A DNA stretch of 7,269 nucleotides, taken from assembly GCA_015487455.1 (NCBI GenBank), contig WFPR01000084.1, positions 1 through 7,269 on the forward strand, read 5' to 3'. The notes under the pieces were generated by a model that searched no databases, was not told where the DNA came from, and saw nothing but the letters and a program-made list of their open reading frames with translations. This document shows positions 1 to 4,795 of the stretch, piece by piece. This DNA is from Candidatus Bipolaricaulota bacterium (lineage in GTDB: Bacteria > Bipolaricaulota > Bipolaricaulia > RBG-16-55-9). How positions within the stretch are numbered: position 1 is the stretch's first letter; each line of letters begins with the position of its first letter. Made by a program: the position numbers and the translations under genes.

Positions 1-5
1 GCAGA

Positions 6-59
6 GGGGTGATGGGCGGGAAGGGGGACGGGATCGGGCCATCAGGGGTCCCGTCCCCC
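6..59 (+). other. G-tract cluster and strong hairpin in the left-edge noncoding region
   Basis: Positions 6-38 contain six runs of three or more G separated by 1-4 nt, which fits the G-quadruplex motif. The same bases form one arm of a hairpin: 23-33 is perfectly complementary to 49-59 (11 bp, nearly all G-C), with a 15-nt loop. A G-T wobble and one more pair can extend it. No T-run follows, so it is not a standard intrinsic terminator. It could be the end of an upstream transcript lying outside the window, or part of a structured RNA. The pairing is certain; the function is unknown. Confidence 0.5.
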
Positions 60-255
60 CAGGAGGTCGCCAAATGCCTGGCAAGCTGGCAAGCGCCTCC
101 AGCGTACCGCCGGGGCACGCCCTTTGGGAGGACGTCGGGGCGCGCCCGTCCGCGACTCCGCGCCGCGCGGGGGTGACTAAAGGCCCGACGGGGACGGGTC
201 GGCTGCCCTCGACCGGACGGAGCGGAGGGCCAAGGGAGGGGCCCGACGCGGAGGC
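60..255. other. GC-rich intergenic stretch without a convincing gene
   Basis: This stretch lies between the left-edge hairpin and the tRNA promoter. It contains a tandem 8-bp repeat CTGGCAAG (78-85, 86-93), a 10-bp palindrome GGGCGCGCCC (138-147) and a 9-bp direct repeat GGCCCGACG (182-190, 240-248). One open frame, 74-259, starts with ATG 7 nt after AGGAGG (61-66). Its second codon positions are about three-quarters G+C, far above what real proteins show, and the predicted peptide is G/P/R/S/A-rich without any domain. I read it as chance. I looked for RNase P RNA, SRP RNA and tmRNA hallmarks on both strands and did not find them. Confidence 0.4.
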
Positions 256-284
256 TTGATTTTCGCGTAGGGAGCCCGTACACT
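256..284 (+). promoter_or_regulatory. Promoter of the tRNA-Thr gene
   Basis: TTGATT (256-261) and TACACT (279-284) are separated by 17 nt and match sigma70-type boxes well. The expected start, about 7 nt past the -10 box, falls near 291, a few bases before the mature tRNA 5' end at 296. That is the usual short leader removed by RNase P. Confidence 0.7.
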
Positions 285-295
285 TAAGCGGCCAA

Positions 296-371
296 GCCGG
301 CGTAGCTCAGCAGGTAGAGCGGCCGCCTCGTAAGCGGCAGGTCGTCGGTTCGAGTCCGACCGCCGGCTCCA
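296..371 (+). tRNA. tRNA-Thr (anticodon CGU), CCA encoded
   Basis: The full cloverleaf can be folded. The acceptor arm GCCGGCG (296-302) pairs with 361-367. The D stem is GCTC/GAGC (305-308/317-320). The anticodon stem GCCGC/GCGGC (322-326/334-338) holds the loop CTCGTAA with anticodon CGT at 329-331. The variable loop has 5 nt, and the T arm is GTCGG-TTCGAGT-CCGAC (344-360). Position 73 is T (368) and CCA is encoded at 369-371. Anticodon CGU reads ACG threonine codons, a sensible minor tRNA in a GC-rich genome. The G1-C72 and C2-G71 pairs agree with the bacterial ThrRS identity elements. The T at position 73 is not the usual bacterial A. No intron is present. The convergent aminotransferase stop codon lies 33 nt downstream, with no obvious terminator between. 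Confidence 0.97.
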
Positions 372-404
372 GCCCTCTCGATCCTCCCCCTGGGTGAGCT
401 CAGC

Positions 405-1751
405 TCAGCCGCGGGCGACCTCCGCCAGCGCGGCCTCGAGCGCGTCCAGGCCGCGCTCCAGCTCTTCATCCGCGATGACGAGCGGGATCAGCATGCGGAT
501 CACGTTGCCGTGGAGCCCGGCCTTGGCCAGGATCACCCCGCGCGCCAGCGCCCCTTTGATAATCTGGGCCGTCTCCTCGGGGGCGGGGTCCTTCGTCTCG
601 CGATCCCTGACCAGCTCGATCGCCCGCATCGCCCCGAGGCCCCGCACGTCGCCCACCAGCGCGTAGCGCCTCTTCAGCTCCAGGAAGCGCGCCTCGAGCC
701 GCTCCCCCAGCTGCCGGGCCCGCTCCAGGAGCCCCTGCTCCTCGAGGACGTCGATCACGGCCAGCCCGGCCGCGCACGCCACGGGGTTGCCCACGTAGGT
801 GCCGCCGATCGCGCTGTCCGGCACCGAGTCGATGACGTCCGCGACGCCGACCACCCCGCTCAGGGGCAGCCCCGAGGCGAGCGACTTCCCGACGCAGATG
901 AGATCGGGCTCGACCCCGAACTGCTCCACGGCGAAGAAGGTCCCCGTGCGCCCGACCCCCGTCTGCACCTCGTCGGCCACCAGCACGATGCCGTGCCGCG
1001 AGCAGAACTCGCGCAGCTCGGGCAGGAACTCCTCCGTCGGGACGACGAAGCCGCCCTCCCCCTGCACCGGCTCCACCACGACGGCCGCGACCTCCTCGGG
1101 GTCGAGGAGCGTCTTGAACCTGCGCTCCCAGTCCGCGAAGCGCATCGGGTTCCGATAGGGGTTGGGGAAGGGCAGGCGGTAAACATCGGGGGCGAAGGGG
1201 CCGAAGTGGGCCTTGTAGGGCTGGGCCTTGTGGGTCATGGTCATCGTCAGCAGCGTCCGCCCGTGGAACGCGCCCTCGAACACGACGACGGCCCGCCGTC
1301 GGGTGTGGTAGCGGGCGATCTTGACGGCGTTCTCCACGGCCTCCGCGCCGCTGTTGAAGAACGCGACCCGCTTGGGCCGCTCACCGGGCGCGTACTGCAC
1401 CAGCTTCTCGGCCAGGGCGACATAGGGCTCGTAGAAGATCACGCTGCAATCCGTGTGCACGAACCTTTCAGCTTGGGTCTGAATGGCGTGGACGACCTTG
1501 GGGTGGGTGTGGCCCACGACCAGACACCCCCAGCCGCCCGTAAAGTCCAAATATTCGTTCCCGTCGAGGTCGCGGACGACGGCTCCCCGGCTCTCGGCGA
1601 TGACGAACGGCGCCAGCGACGTGACCGCCGGGGCGACCACCTGCGCCTTGCGCCGCAGCACCTCCTGGGATCGGGGGCCGGGGACGCCCAGCCCCTTTGC
1701 CTTCTCCTGCTCTTCCTCCTCACGACGCTCACGGGTCAAAGGGTTTCGCAT
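405..1751 (-). CDS. Class III PLP-dependent aminotransferase (4-aminobutyrate aminotransferase-like)
   Basis: This enzyme should move an amino group from an omega-amino acid (GABA, beta-alanine or similar) to a keto acid in the cytoplasm. The 448-residue length fits the GabT/acetylornithine aminotransferase fold. Seen in order: FFNSGAEAVENAVK (131-144, phosphate-binding SGAEA), EGAFHGRT (159-166), VVVEPVQGEGG (224-234), VADEVQTGVGRTG (258-270, Asp260 contacts the PLP pyridine nitrogen), VGKSLASG (287-294, Lys289 is the expected Schiff-base lysine) and GGTYVGNP (316-323). The frame stays open to an ATG at 1844, but that lies next to the likely -10 box. The ATG at 1751 follows AAAGGAGAG (complement of 1761-1769) and starts a plausible protein. 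Residues 8-19 are highly charged and are probably a helical extension. The gene is divergent from panD, which makes beta-alanine. Substrate cannot be set from sequence alone; GABA or beta-alanine is the best guess. Confidence 0.9.
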   Translation of the reverse strand: MRNPLTRERREEEEQEKAKGLGVPGPRSQEVLRRKAQVVAPAVTSLAPFVIAESRGAVVRDLDGNEYLDFTGGWGCLVVGHTHPKVVHAIQTQAERFVHTDCSVIFYEPYVALAEKLVQYAPGERPKRVAFFNSGAEAVENAVKIARYHTRRRAVVVFEGAFHGRTLLTMTMTHKAQPYKAHFGPFAPDVYRLPFPNPYRNPMRFADWERRFKTLLDPEEVAAVVVEPVQGEGGFVVPTEEFLPELREFCSRHGIVLVADEVQTGVGRTGTFFAVEQFGVEPDLICVGKSLASGLPLSGVVGVADVIDSVPDSAIGGTYVGNPVACAAGLAVIDVLEEQGLLERARQLGERLEARFLELKRRYALVGDVRGLGAMRAIELVRDRETKDPAPEETAQIIKGALARGVILAKAGLHGNVIRMLIPLVIADEELERGLDALEAALAEVARG

Positions 1752-1834
1752 CGCGGGCTTCTCTCCTTTCGCTTCGGCTCGCTCTGATCGCAACTCGTGG
1801 CTCCGGCAGGGTTCGCGTGCGTGCTGCGCGCCGT

Positions 1835-1864
1835 ATGCTAGCACACGGGCTCGATCCCCGGCAA
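1835..1864 (-). promoter_or_regulatory. Possible promoter of the aminotransferase gene
   Basis: On the minus strand, TTGCCG (complement of 1859-1864) is followed after 18 nt by TAGCAT (complement of 1835-1840). The -10 box lies inside an 8-bp palindrome TGCTAGCA (1836-1843). Transcription would start near 1828, giving a leader of about 75 nt before the ATG at 1751 with its Shine-Dalgarno site. The box matches are moderate. Confidence 0.4.
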
Positions 1865-1891
1865 CCCTCGACTTCTTGGGCTTTCTGCGCG

Positions 1892-1920
1892 TTGAGCGCC
1901 CCGTGCCGATGGGGTATGAT
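1892..1920 (+). promoter_or_regulatory. panD promoter
   Basis: TTGAGC (1892-1897) and TATGAT (1915-1920) are exactly 17 nt apart, a good sigma70-type promoter. Transcription would start near 1927, just before the ribosome binding site AAAGGAGG (1934-1941), which lies 8 nt before the GTG start at 1950. The close fit of promoter, RBS and start supports the GTG start. Confidence 0.75.
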
Positions 1921-1949
1921 CAGTATCAGCAGCAAAGGAGGCGAGGGGC

Positions 1950-2339
1950 GTGCGGCGCGAGCTGCTCAAGTCGAAAATTCACAGGGCGCGGGTCACGGGC
2001 AAGAGCCTCCACTACGAGGGGAGCCTGACGCTCGACCCCGAGCTGATGGAGGCCGCCGGGCTCGTCCCCTACGAGAAGGTCCACGTGCTGAACGTCAACA
2101 CGGGCGCGCGCTTCGAGACGTACGTGATCGCGGGGCGGCGGGGCTCCGGCGAGGTGGTGCTCAACGGGGCCGCGGCCCGCCTCGGCGAGGTCGGGGACCT
2201 CGTGATCATCTTAGCGTACGCCCACGTCGAGGAACGCGAACTCAAAAGCTTCCGGCCCAGGGTCGTCCACGTCGACGAGCAAAACCGCCCGCTCCCCCAC
2301 CCGGAACACGCCAAGCCCAGCCGCCTCCCCGTTGCCTAA
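1950..2339 (+). CDS. panD: Aspartate 1-decarboxylase proenzyme (pyruvoyl-type)
   Basis: PanD decarboxylates L-aspartate to beta-alanine, the precursor of the pantothenate and coenzyme A beta-alanine moiety. The proenzyme self-cleaves between Gly24 and Ser25, and Ser25 becomes the pyruvoyl cofactor. The cleavage motif HYEGS is at 21-25. Other active-site residues known from E. coli PanD are present at the same numbers: Lys9, Tyr22, Arg54, Thr57 and Tyr58 (within RFETY), and Asn72 in NGAAA. The length of 129 aa is normal. The start is GTG, chosen because AAAGGAGG lies 8 nt upstream and because it gives the canonical residue numbering. The C-terminal tail after about residue 112 is Pro/His-rich and not conserved. 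No panB, panC or PanD-maturation factor gene is visible in the window. The gene appears monocistronic, followed by a hairpin at 2363-2379, and is divergent from an aminotransferase that could use its product. Confidence 0.97.
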   Translation: MRRELLKSKIHRARVTGKSLHYEGSLTLDPELMEAAGLVPYEKVHVLNVNTGARFETYVIAGRRGSGEVVLNGAAARLGEVGDLVIILAYAHVEERELKSFRPRVVHVDEQNRPLPHPEHAKPSRLPVA

Positions 2340-2362
2340 GCCGACCCTCGCTCATCCCCAAA

Positions 2363-2379
2363 GGGGGCTTGACGCCCCC
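2363..2379 (+). terminator. GC hairpin downstream of panD (possible terminator)
   Basis: GGGGGC (2363-2368) and GCCCCC (2374-2379) form a perfect 6-bp stem with loop TTGAC, starting 23 nt after the panD stop. There is no clear T-run, only TTT at 2385-2387, so intrinsic termination is uncertain. The loop and the 3' arm contain the TTGACG used here as the padR -35 box, so the two elements overlap. Confidence 0.35.
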
Positions 2380-2397
2380 GGAGCTTTGTGGTAGCCT
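2369..2397 (+). promoter_or_regulatory. Promoter of the padR-HAAS operon
   Basis: TTGACG (2369-2374) is followed after 17 nt by TAGCCT (2392-2397), which fits TAnnnT. Only 10 nt separate the -10 box from the padR ATG at 2408, so the mRNA would have about 4 nt or none before the start codon. No Shine-Dalgarno precedes this ATG, which agrees with leaderless translation. Confidence 0.55.
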
Positions 2398-2421
2398 ATT
2401 CCTTGCAATGCAAGGAATAGG
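2395..2421. promoter_or_regulatory. 13-bp perfect inverted repeat, probable PadR operator
   Basis: CCTATTCCTTGCA (2395-2407) and TGCAAGGAATAGG (2409-2421) are exact reverse complements around a single central A, which is the first base of the padR ATG. The palindrome covers the end of the -10 box, the predicted transcription start and the first codons of padR. PadR regulators bind palindromic sites as dimers and often repress their own operon, so an autorepression operator is the natural reading. Formation of a hairpin in the mRNA is an alternative. The symmetry is seen directly; the binding partner is inferred. Confidence 0.7.
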
Positions 2422-2884
2422 GCAAGAGCTGGATCGCTGGGCCTCGCAGCTGCGCAAGGGGGCTTTGGCGCTCGGGGTCTTGCTGCTGCTGCAGGAGAGG
2501 CGCCGATACGGGCTGGAGCTCGTCGAGGAGCTGGAGCGACGGACGGGGTTGACGATCAGCGAGGGGACGATCTACCCGCTGCTCAGCCGACTCCACCGCG
2601 AGGGCCTGGTTGAGGCGGAGTGGGACACCCGCACGTCGGGCCACCCGCGAAAGTACTACCGCTTGACGGCCAAAGGACGGGCGTACTTGGGCGAGATGGT
2701 CACCCGATGGCGGCTCTTCGTGCAGGGCGTGAACGCGCTCCTTGACGAGAGGGAGGAGGCGCGGCATGGAGGATGCGAGCGCGCGCGTGAGCGAGAGCGC
2801 AATCGAGAGCACGAGCGCGAGCAGAGACGTGAAGCTGAGCCGCGAGGCGCAGCGGCTGCTCGACGACTACCGGAGGCGGCTTGA
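2408..2884 (+). CDS. PadR-family winged-helix transcriptional regulator
   Basis: This is a DNA-binding repressor of the PadR type and probably the autoregulator of the cluster it heads. Residues 14-95 form the winged helix: LRKGALALGVLLLL (15-28), YGLELVEEL (34-42), the recognition helix region GTIYPLLSRLHREGLV (53-68) and the wing GHPRKYYRLTAKG (79-91). Residues 96-119 form the C-terminal helix used for dimerisation. The ATG at 2408 is chosen because the protein begins just before the domain and sits 10 nt after a -10 box. The frame is open further upstream (from 1697), but that part is antisense to the aminotransferase or out of frame with panD. Short PadR proteins usually end near residue 110-120. 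Here the frame continues 39 codons into the next gene, adding a very Arg/Glu-rich tail (about 120-158). The tail may be real, or a frameshift may hide an earlier stop. Confidence 0.9.
   Translation: MQGIGQELDRWASQLRKGALALGVLLLLQERRRYGLELVEELERRTGLTISEGTIYPLLSRLHREGLVEAEWDTRTSGHPRKYYRLTAKGRAYLGEMVTRWRLFVQGVNALLDEREEARHGGCERARERERNREHEREQRREAEPRGAAAARRLPEAA
2754..2759 (+). promoter_or_regulatory. Ribosome binding site that sets the HAAS protein start
   Basis: AGGAGG lies 6 nt before ATG 2766, inside the padR coding frame. It favours this ATG over the in-frame TTG at 2742 and the GTG at 2829, and so fixes a 119-nt overlap with padR. Confidence 0.75.
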
Positions 2885-3560
2885 GCGGGCCTTGGAGCGC
2901 TGTCGCCTCCGAGCCGACGAACGGGAGGACATCCGCCGCGAGATCGAAAGCCACCTCCACGAGCGCCTGCTCCGGCTGGCCCAACGATCCTCGCCCCAAG
3001 CCCTCTCCGCGAACGAGGTGTTCGACGTGCTGGTCAAGCTCGGCGACCCGGACGAGTACGTGCCCCTCTACGTGATGCAGAGCGACCTGGGGCGCGGGCT
3101 GCGCGGCTCGCCGGGGCGGCTGCTCCGGGGGCTGAGCCGCTGGCTCAAGGGCACGCTTGCCCAGTACCTGCGCTCGCTTCCCTTCGTGCTGTGCTACCTC
3201 GTCTCGCTGGTGCTCCTCGGGCTCGGCGGGACCAAGCTCCTCTTCCCCGAGAGCGTGCACGTGTACTACACGACTCGCCAAGACCCCCTGGCGACGGCCG
3301 TCATGGACGGGAAGCCCCCGCCGGACGGAGACCGCGGAGCCCCGCGCGGCTACTTCTCCATAGCGATCAGCTTCGGCATCCCCAGGGCCGAGTCTCCGCG
3401 GTCCGACGACGAAGCGGCCCTCCAGCGGGTGGATGTGCTCACCCGACCCCGGGCGGCCGGGTTGGTCGGCTTGGGGGTCCTAGTGGGCTGGGGCGCCACC
3501 TGGCTGCTTCGCCGCCTTACCCGCTGGATGCTCCTCAAACAGCACGATCTGCCGGTGTAG
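2766..3560 (+). CDS. HAAS/DUF1700-type membrane signalling protein, PadR partner
   Basis: This 264-residue protein probably senses a membrane or envelope signal and works with the upstream PadR. Residues 1-20 are low-complexity Ser/Glu/Ala. Residues about 24-104 look like the alpha-helical HAAS (HTH-associated alpha-helical signalling, DUF1700-like) domain: a first helix RLLDDYRRRLERALE, then REDIRREIESHLHERL (53-68) and the characteristic LVKLGDPDEYVPLY ending. An amphipathic link (105-136) leads to a membrane segment at about 137-160. A loop of about 70 residues (161-229) contains Tyr, Pro and acidic residues, and a second membrane segment (230-248) is followed by an Arg/Lys-rich end. The charge pattern suggests both termini are cytoplasmic and the loop lies outside. 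HAAS proteins next to PadR genes are an established arrangement. The loop has no domain I recognise and may be the sensing part. The start is set by AGGAGG 6 nt upstream. Confidence 0.8.
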   Translation: MEDASARVSESAIESTSASRDVKLSREAQRLLDDYRRRLERALERCRLRADEREDIRREIESHLHERLLRLAQRSSPQALSANEVFDVLVKLGDPDEYVPLYVMQSDLGRGLRGSPGRLLRGLSRWLKGTLAQYLRSLPFVLCYLVSLVLLGLGGTKLLFPESVHVYYTTRQDPLATAVMDGKPPPDGDRGAPRGYFSIAISFGIPRAESPRSDDEAALQRVDVLTRPRAAGLVGLGVLVGWGATWLLRRLTRWMLLKQHDLPV

Positions 3561-3638
3561 CCCCTTGGCGATGAGGCCAGAAGTGATCAAGCGAACGATC
3601 GAACAAATTCCACAAGAACAGGAGGGGGATCGGCGGCC

Positions 3639-4166
3639 ATGAAGGCCCCGAAGCGCTGGCTCGCGATCGCCGTCGGGCTCGGGGTCGGGGTGGCGCTGGC
3701 AAGCCATGCCCTGCCCGTGTGGGCCAACCCCAAACCCAACCCCGAACCCGACGTGAGCGTTCATCCCTTTTTCAAAGCCGGGGTCACGGTGAGGCCGGAG
3801 CCATCGCTGATCCCTGTGCTCAGCGCAGGGGTTCAAGGCACAGCTCGGTGGACGGAGCCCTTAAGGTGGGCTTTCCTCCCAATGTCGATGCCCATCAACG
3901 TCACAGGCGAGATCACGGCCAGCCTCTCTTGGCGCCTTCCTCCCGCTCCCGGGCCCGACGGGTTGGCGCACTTCCCCTGGAGGCTCGAGACCGCCGTGGA
4001 GGCGATCTTAGGGGTCCAGGGGCCGTTTGGCGTAGACGTCGAGCTCCTGCCGGGGGTCCGGCTGCTTGAAGTTGGAACTTTTGTGAGCCTCGATCTGACC
4101 TCCGACGGGCTCGGAATCGGGCTCATCCCGATTCGCTTGGTGCTCGAAATCGGGCCCCGGCCTTAG
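3639..4166 (+). CDS. Exported protein of unknown function, beta-rich
   Basis: I do not recognise this 175-residue protein. It has a clear signal peptide: MKAPKRW, a hydrophobic stretch at 8-25, and a likely signal peptidase I site VWA|N after residue 29. A Pro/Asn-rich linker (NPKPNPEPD, 30-38) follows. The mature part alternates hydrophobic and polar residues with many Gly and Pro, for example TGEITASLSWRL and GVDVELLPGVRLLEV, which suggests antiparallel beta strands. It has no Cys after the signal, so it is neither a lipoprotein nor disulfide-bonded. It could be a small beta-barrel or a periplasmic beta-sandwich. AGGAGG (3620-3625) lies 13 nt before the ATG, a long spacing. The gene sits 78 nt after the HAAS gene and 32 nt before the next, so it is probably in the same operon and a target of the PadR-HAAS switch. 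Confidence 0.75.
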   Translation: MKAPKRWLAIAVGLGVGVALASHALPVWANPKPNPEPDVSVHPFFKAGVTVRPEPSLIPVLSAGVQGTARWTEPLRWAFLPMSMPINVTGEITASLSWRLPPAPGPDGLAHFPWRLETAVEAILGVQGPFGVDVELLPGVRLLEVGTFVSLDLTSDGLGIGLIPIRLVLEIGPRP

Positions 4167-4184
4167 CCTCGCGCTTCGCTTGAG

Positions 4185-4192
4185 GGAGGTGA
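4185..4192 (+). promoter_or_regulatory. Perfect 8-nt Shine-Dalgarno for the second exported protein
   Basis: GGAGGTGA is fully complementary to the 16S rRNA anti-Shine-Dalgarno core and lies 6 nt before ATG 4199. It gives strong support to a real gene with this start. Confidence 0.8.
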
Positions 4193-4198
4193 GCGAAA

Positions 4199-4795
4199 AT
4201 GAGGCTGCTGTTCGGGCTTGTGGCGCTGATCGTGGCGCTGACGATCCTGGGGTGGATGGGCCTCGGAACGGGCCAGCCGGGCCAGCCGGGGGAAGCCCAA
4301 GCGTTCGCCCTTGAGCGCTTTGACGCCTTTGAGGCCCTGCTGCGCGAGCGGCTGCCCAGCGCGGAATCCTTGGTCGGCTTCGTCCAAGCGGCACGGGCAG
4401 CTTTTCTCGCCGGACAGGCCCTCGCCGTCCAACAGAACGTGAACATCGCGGCCACCGGCGTGCTTTCGCTCCTCGAGGTGGCTCGAGCGGCTCGGCAACT
4501 CGAGGCGGTGGAGGCGGAGCGCCTGCGCTTCGCCTTGGCCCTCCTAGAGGATGCCATAGTCACGGCCTTGCCCGAGGTCGGCCCGTTGGTCCTCGGGCTG
4601 TACGCAGCAGGGGACGAAGCGGAGGGGGAGCCGGTCGAGCGCGTCCTCGGGCCGTTCCTTAAGGACTGCACGCGCGCCGTCACGATCGCCAGACCGACCG
4701 GGACGCTGGAGCTACAGCTGAACGCGTGTACGCCGATTTGGCCGGCCTCCGCCCCCGACGCCGACGAGGAGGCTCAGGAAGCTGAGCAGCCCTAA
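4199..4795 (+). CDS. Membrane-tethered or secreted alpha-helical protein of unknown function
   Basis: This 198-residue protein is not from a family I recognise. Residues 2-22 form one hydrophobic segment after a short basic start (MRLLFGLVAL), a signal anchor or signal peptide. A GQPGQPG linker (25-31) follows, encoded by a tandem GGCCAGCCGG-type repeat. Residues 35-140 are predicted helical, rich in Ala, Leu and Glu with heptad-like spacing (for example LLEVARAARQLEAVEAERLRFALALLE, about 91-117, described in parts), and could be a helical bundle. The C-terminal part has two cysteines (157 and 177) that could form a disulfide outside the cytoplasm. It ends in an acidic tail (DADEEAQEAEQP). 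The gene is 32 nt after the previous one with an excellent RBS, so it is likely the last gene of the PadR-HAAS operon. Its last 84 nt overlap the end of the convergent M1 peptidase gene. Confidence 0.75.
   Translation: MRLLFGLVALIVALTILGWMGLGTGQPGQPGEAQAFALERFDAFEALLRERLPSAESLVGFVQAARAAFLAGQALAVQQNVNIAATGVLSLLEVARAARQLEAVEAERLRFALALLEDAIVTALPEVGPLVLGLYAAGDEAEGEPVERVLGPFLKDCTRAVTIARPTGTLELQLNACTPIWPASAPDADEEAQEAEQP

Noticed and set aside
74..259. 61-codon open frame with AGGAGG 7 nt before its ATG
   Set aside because: Second codon positions are about 75% G+C and the peptide is G/P/R/S/A-rich with no domain. The stop lies in the tRNA promoter -35 box. Probably chance, although the RBS spacing is good.
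1..295. Housekeeping RNA (RNase P RNA, tmRNA, SRP RNA) ahead of the tRNA
   Set aside because: The diagnostic conserved segments of these RNAs are not present on either strand. Only generic GC-rich hairpins are seen.
510..1787. 425-codon plus-strand open frame
   Set aside because: It is antisense to the aminotransferase, whose conserved motifs run the full length of the minus strand. Its His/Arg/Pro-rich product matches nothing and is typical of GC-rich shadow frames.
1752..1844. Longer aminotransferase N-terminus from ATG 1844
   Set aside because: That ATG lies next to the proposed -10 box without a Shine-Dalgarno, while ATG 1751 has AAAGGAGAG upstream.
1697..2407. Upstream extension of the padR frame
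   Set aside because: It overlaps the aminotransferase start and all of panD in another frame. The PadR domain begins right after ATG 2408, which has its own promoter.
3480..3836. 118-codon minus-strand frame
   Set aside because: It is antisense to the end of the HAAS gene and the signal-peptide gene, and has no RBS or recognisable domain.
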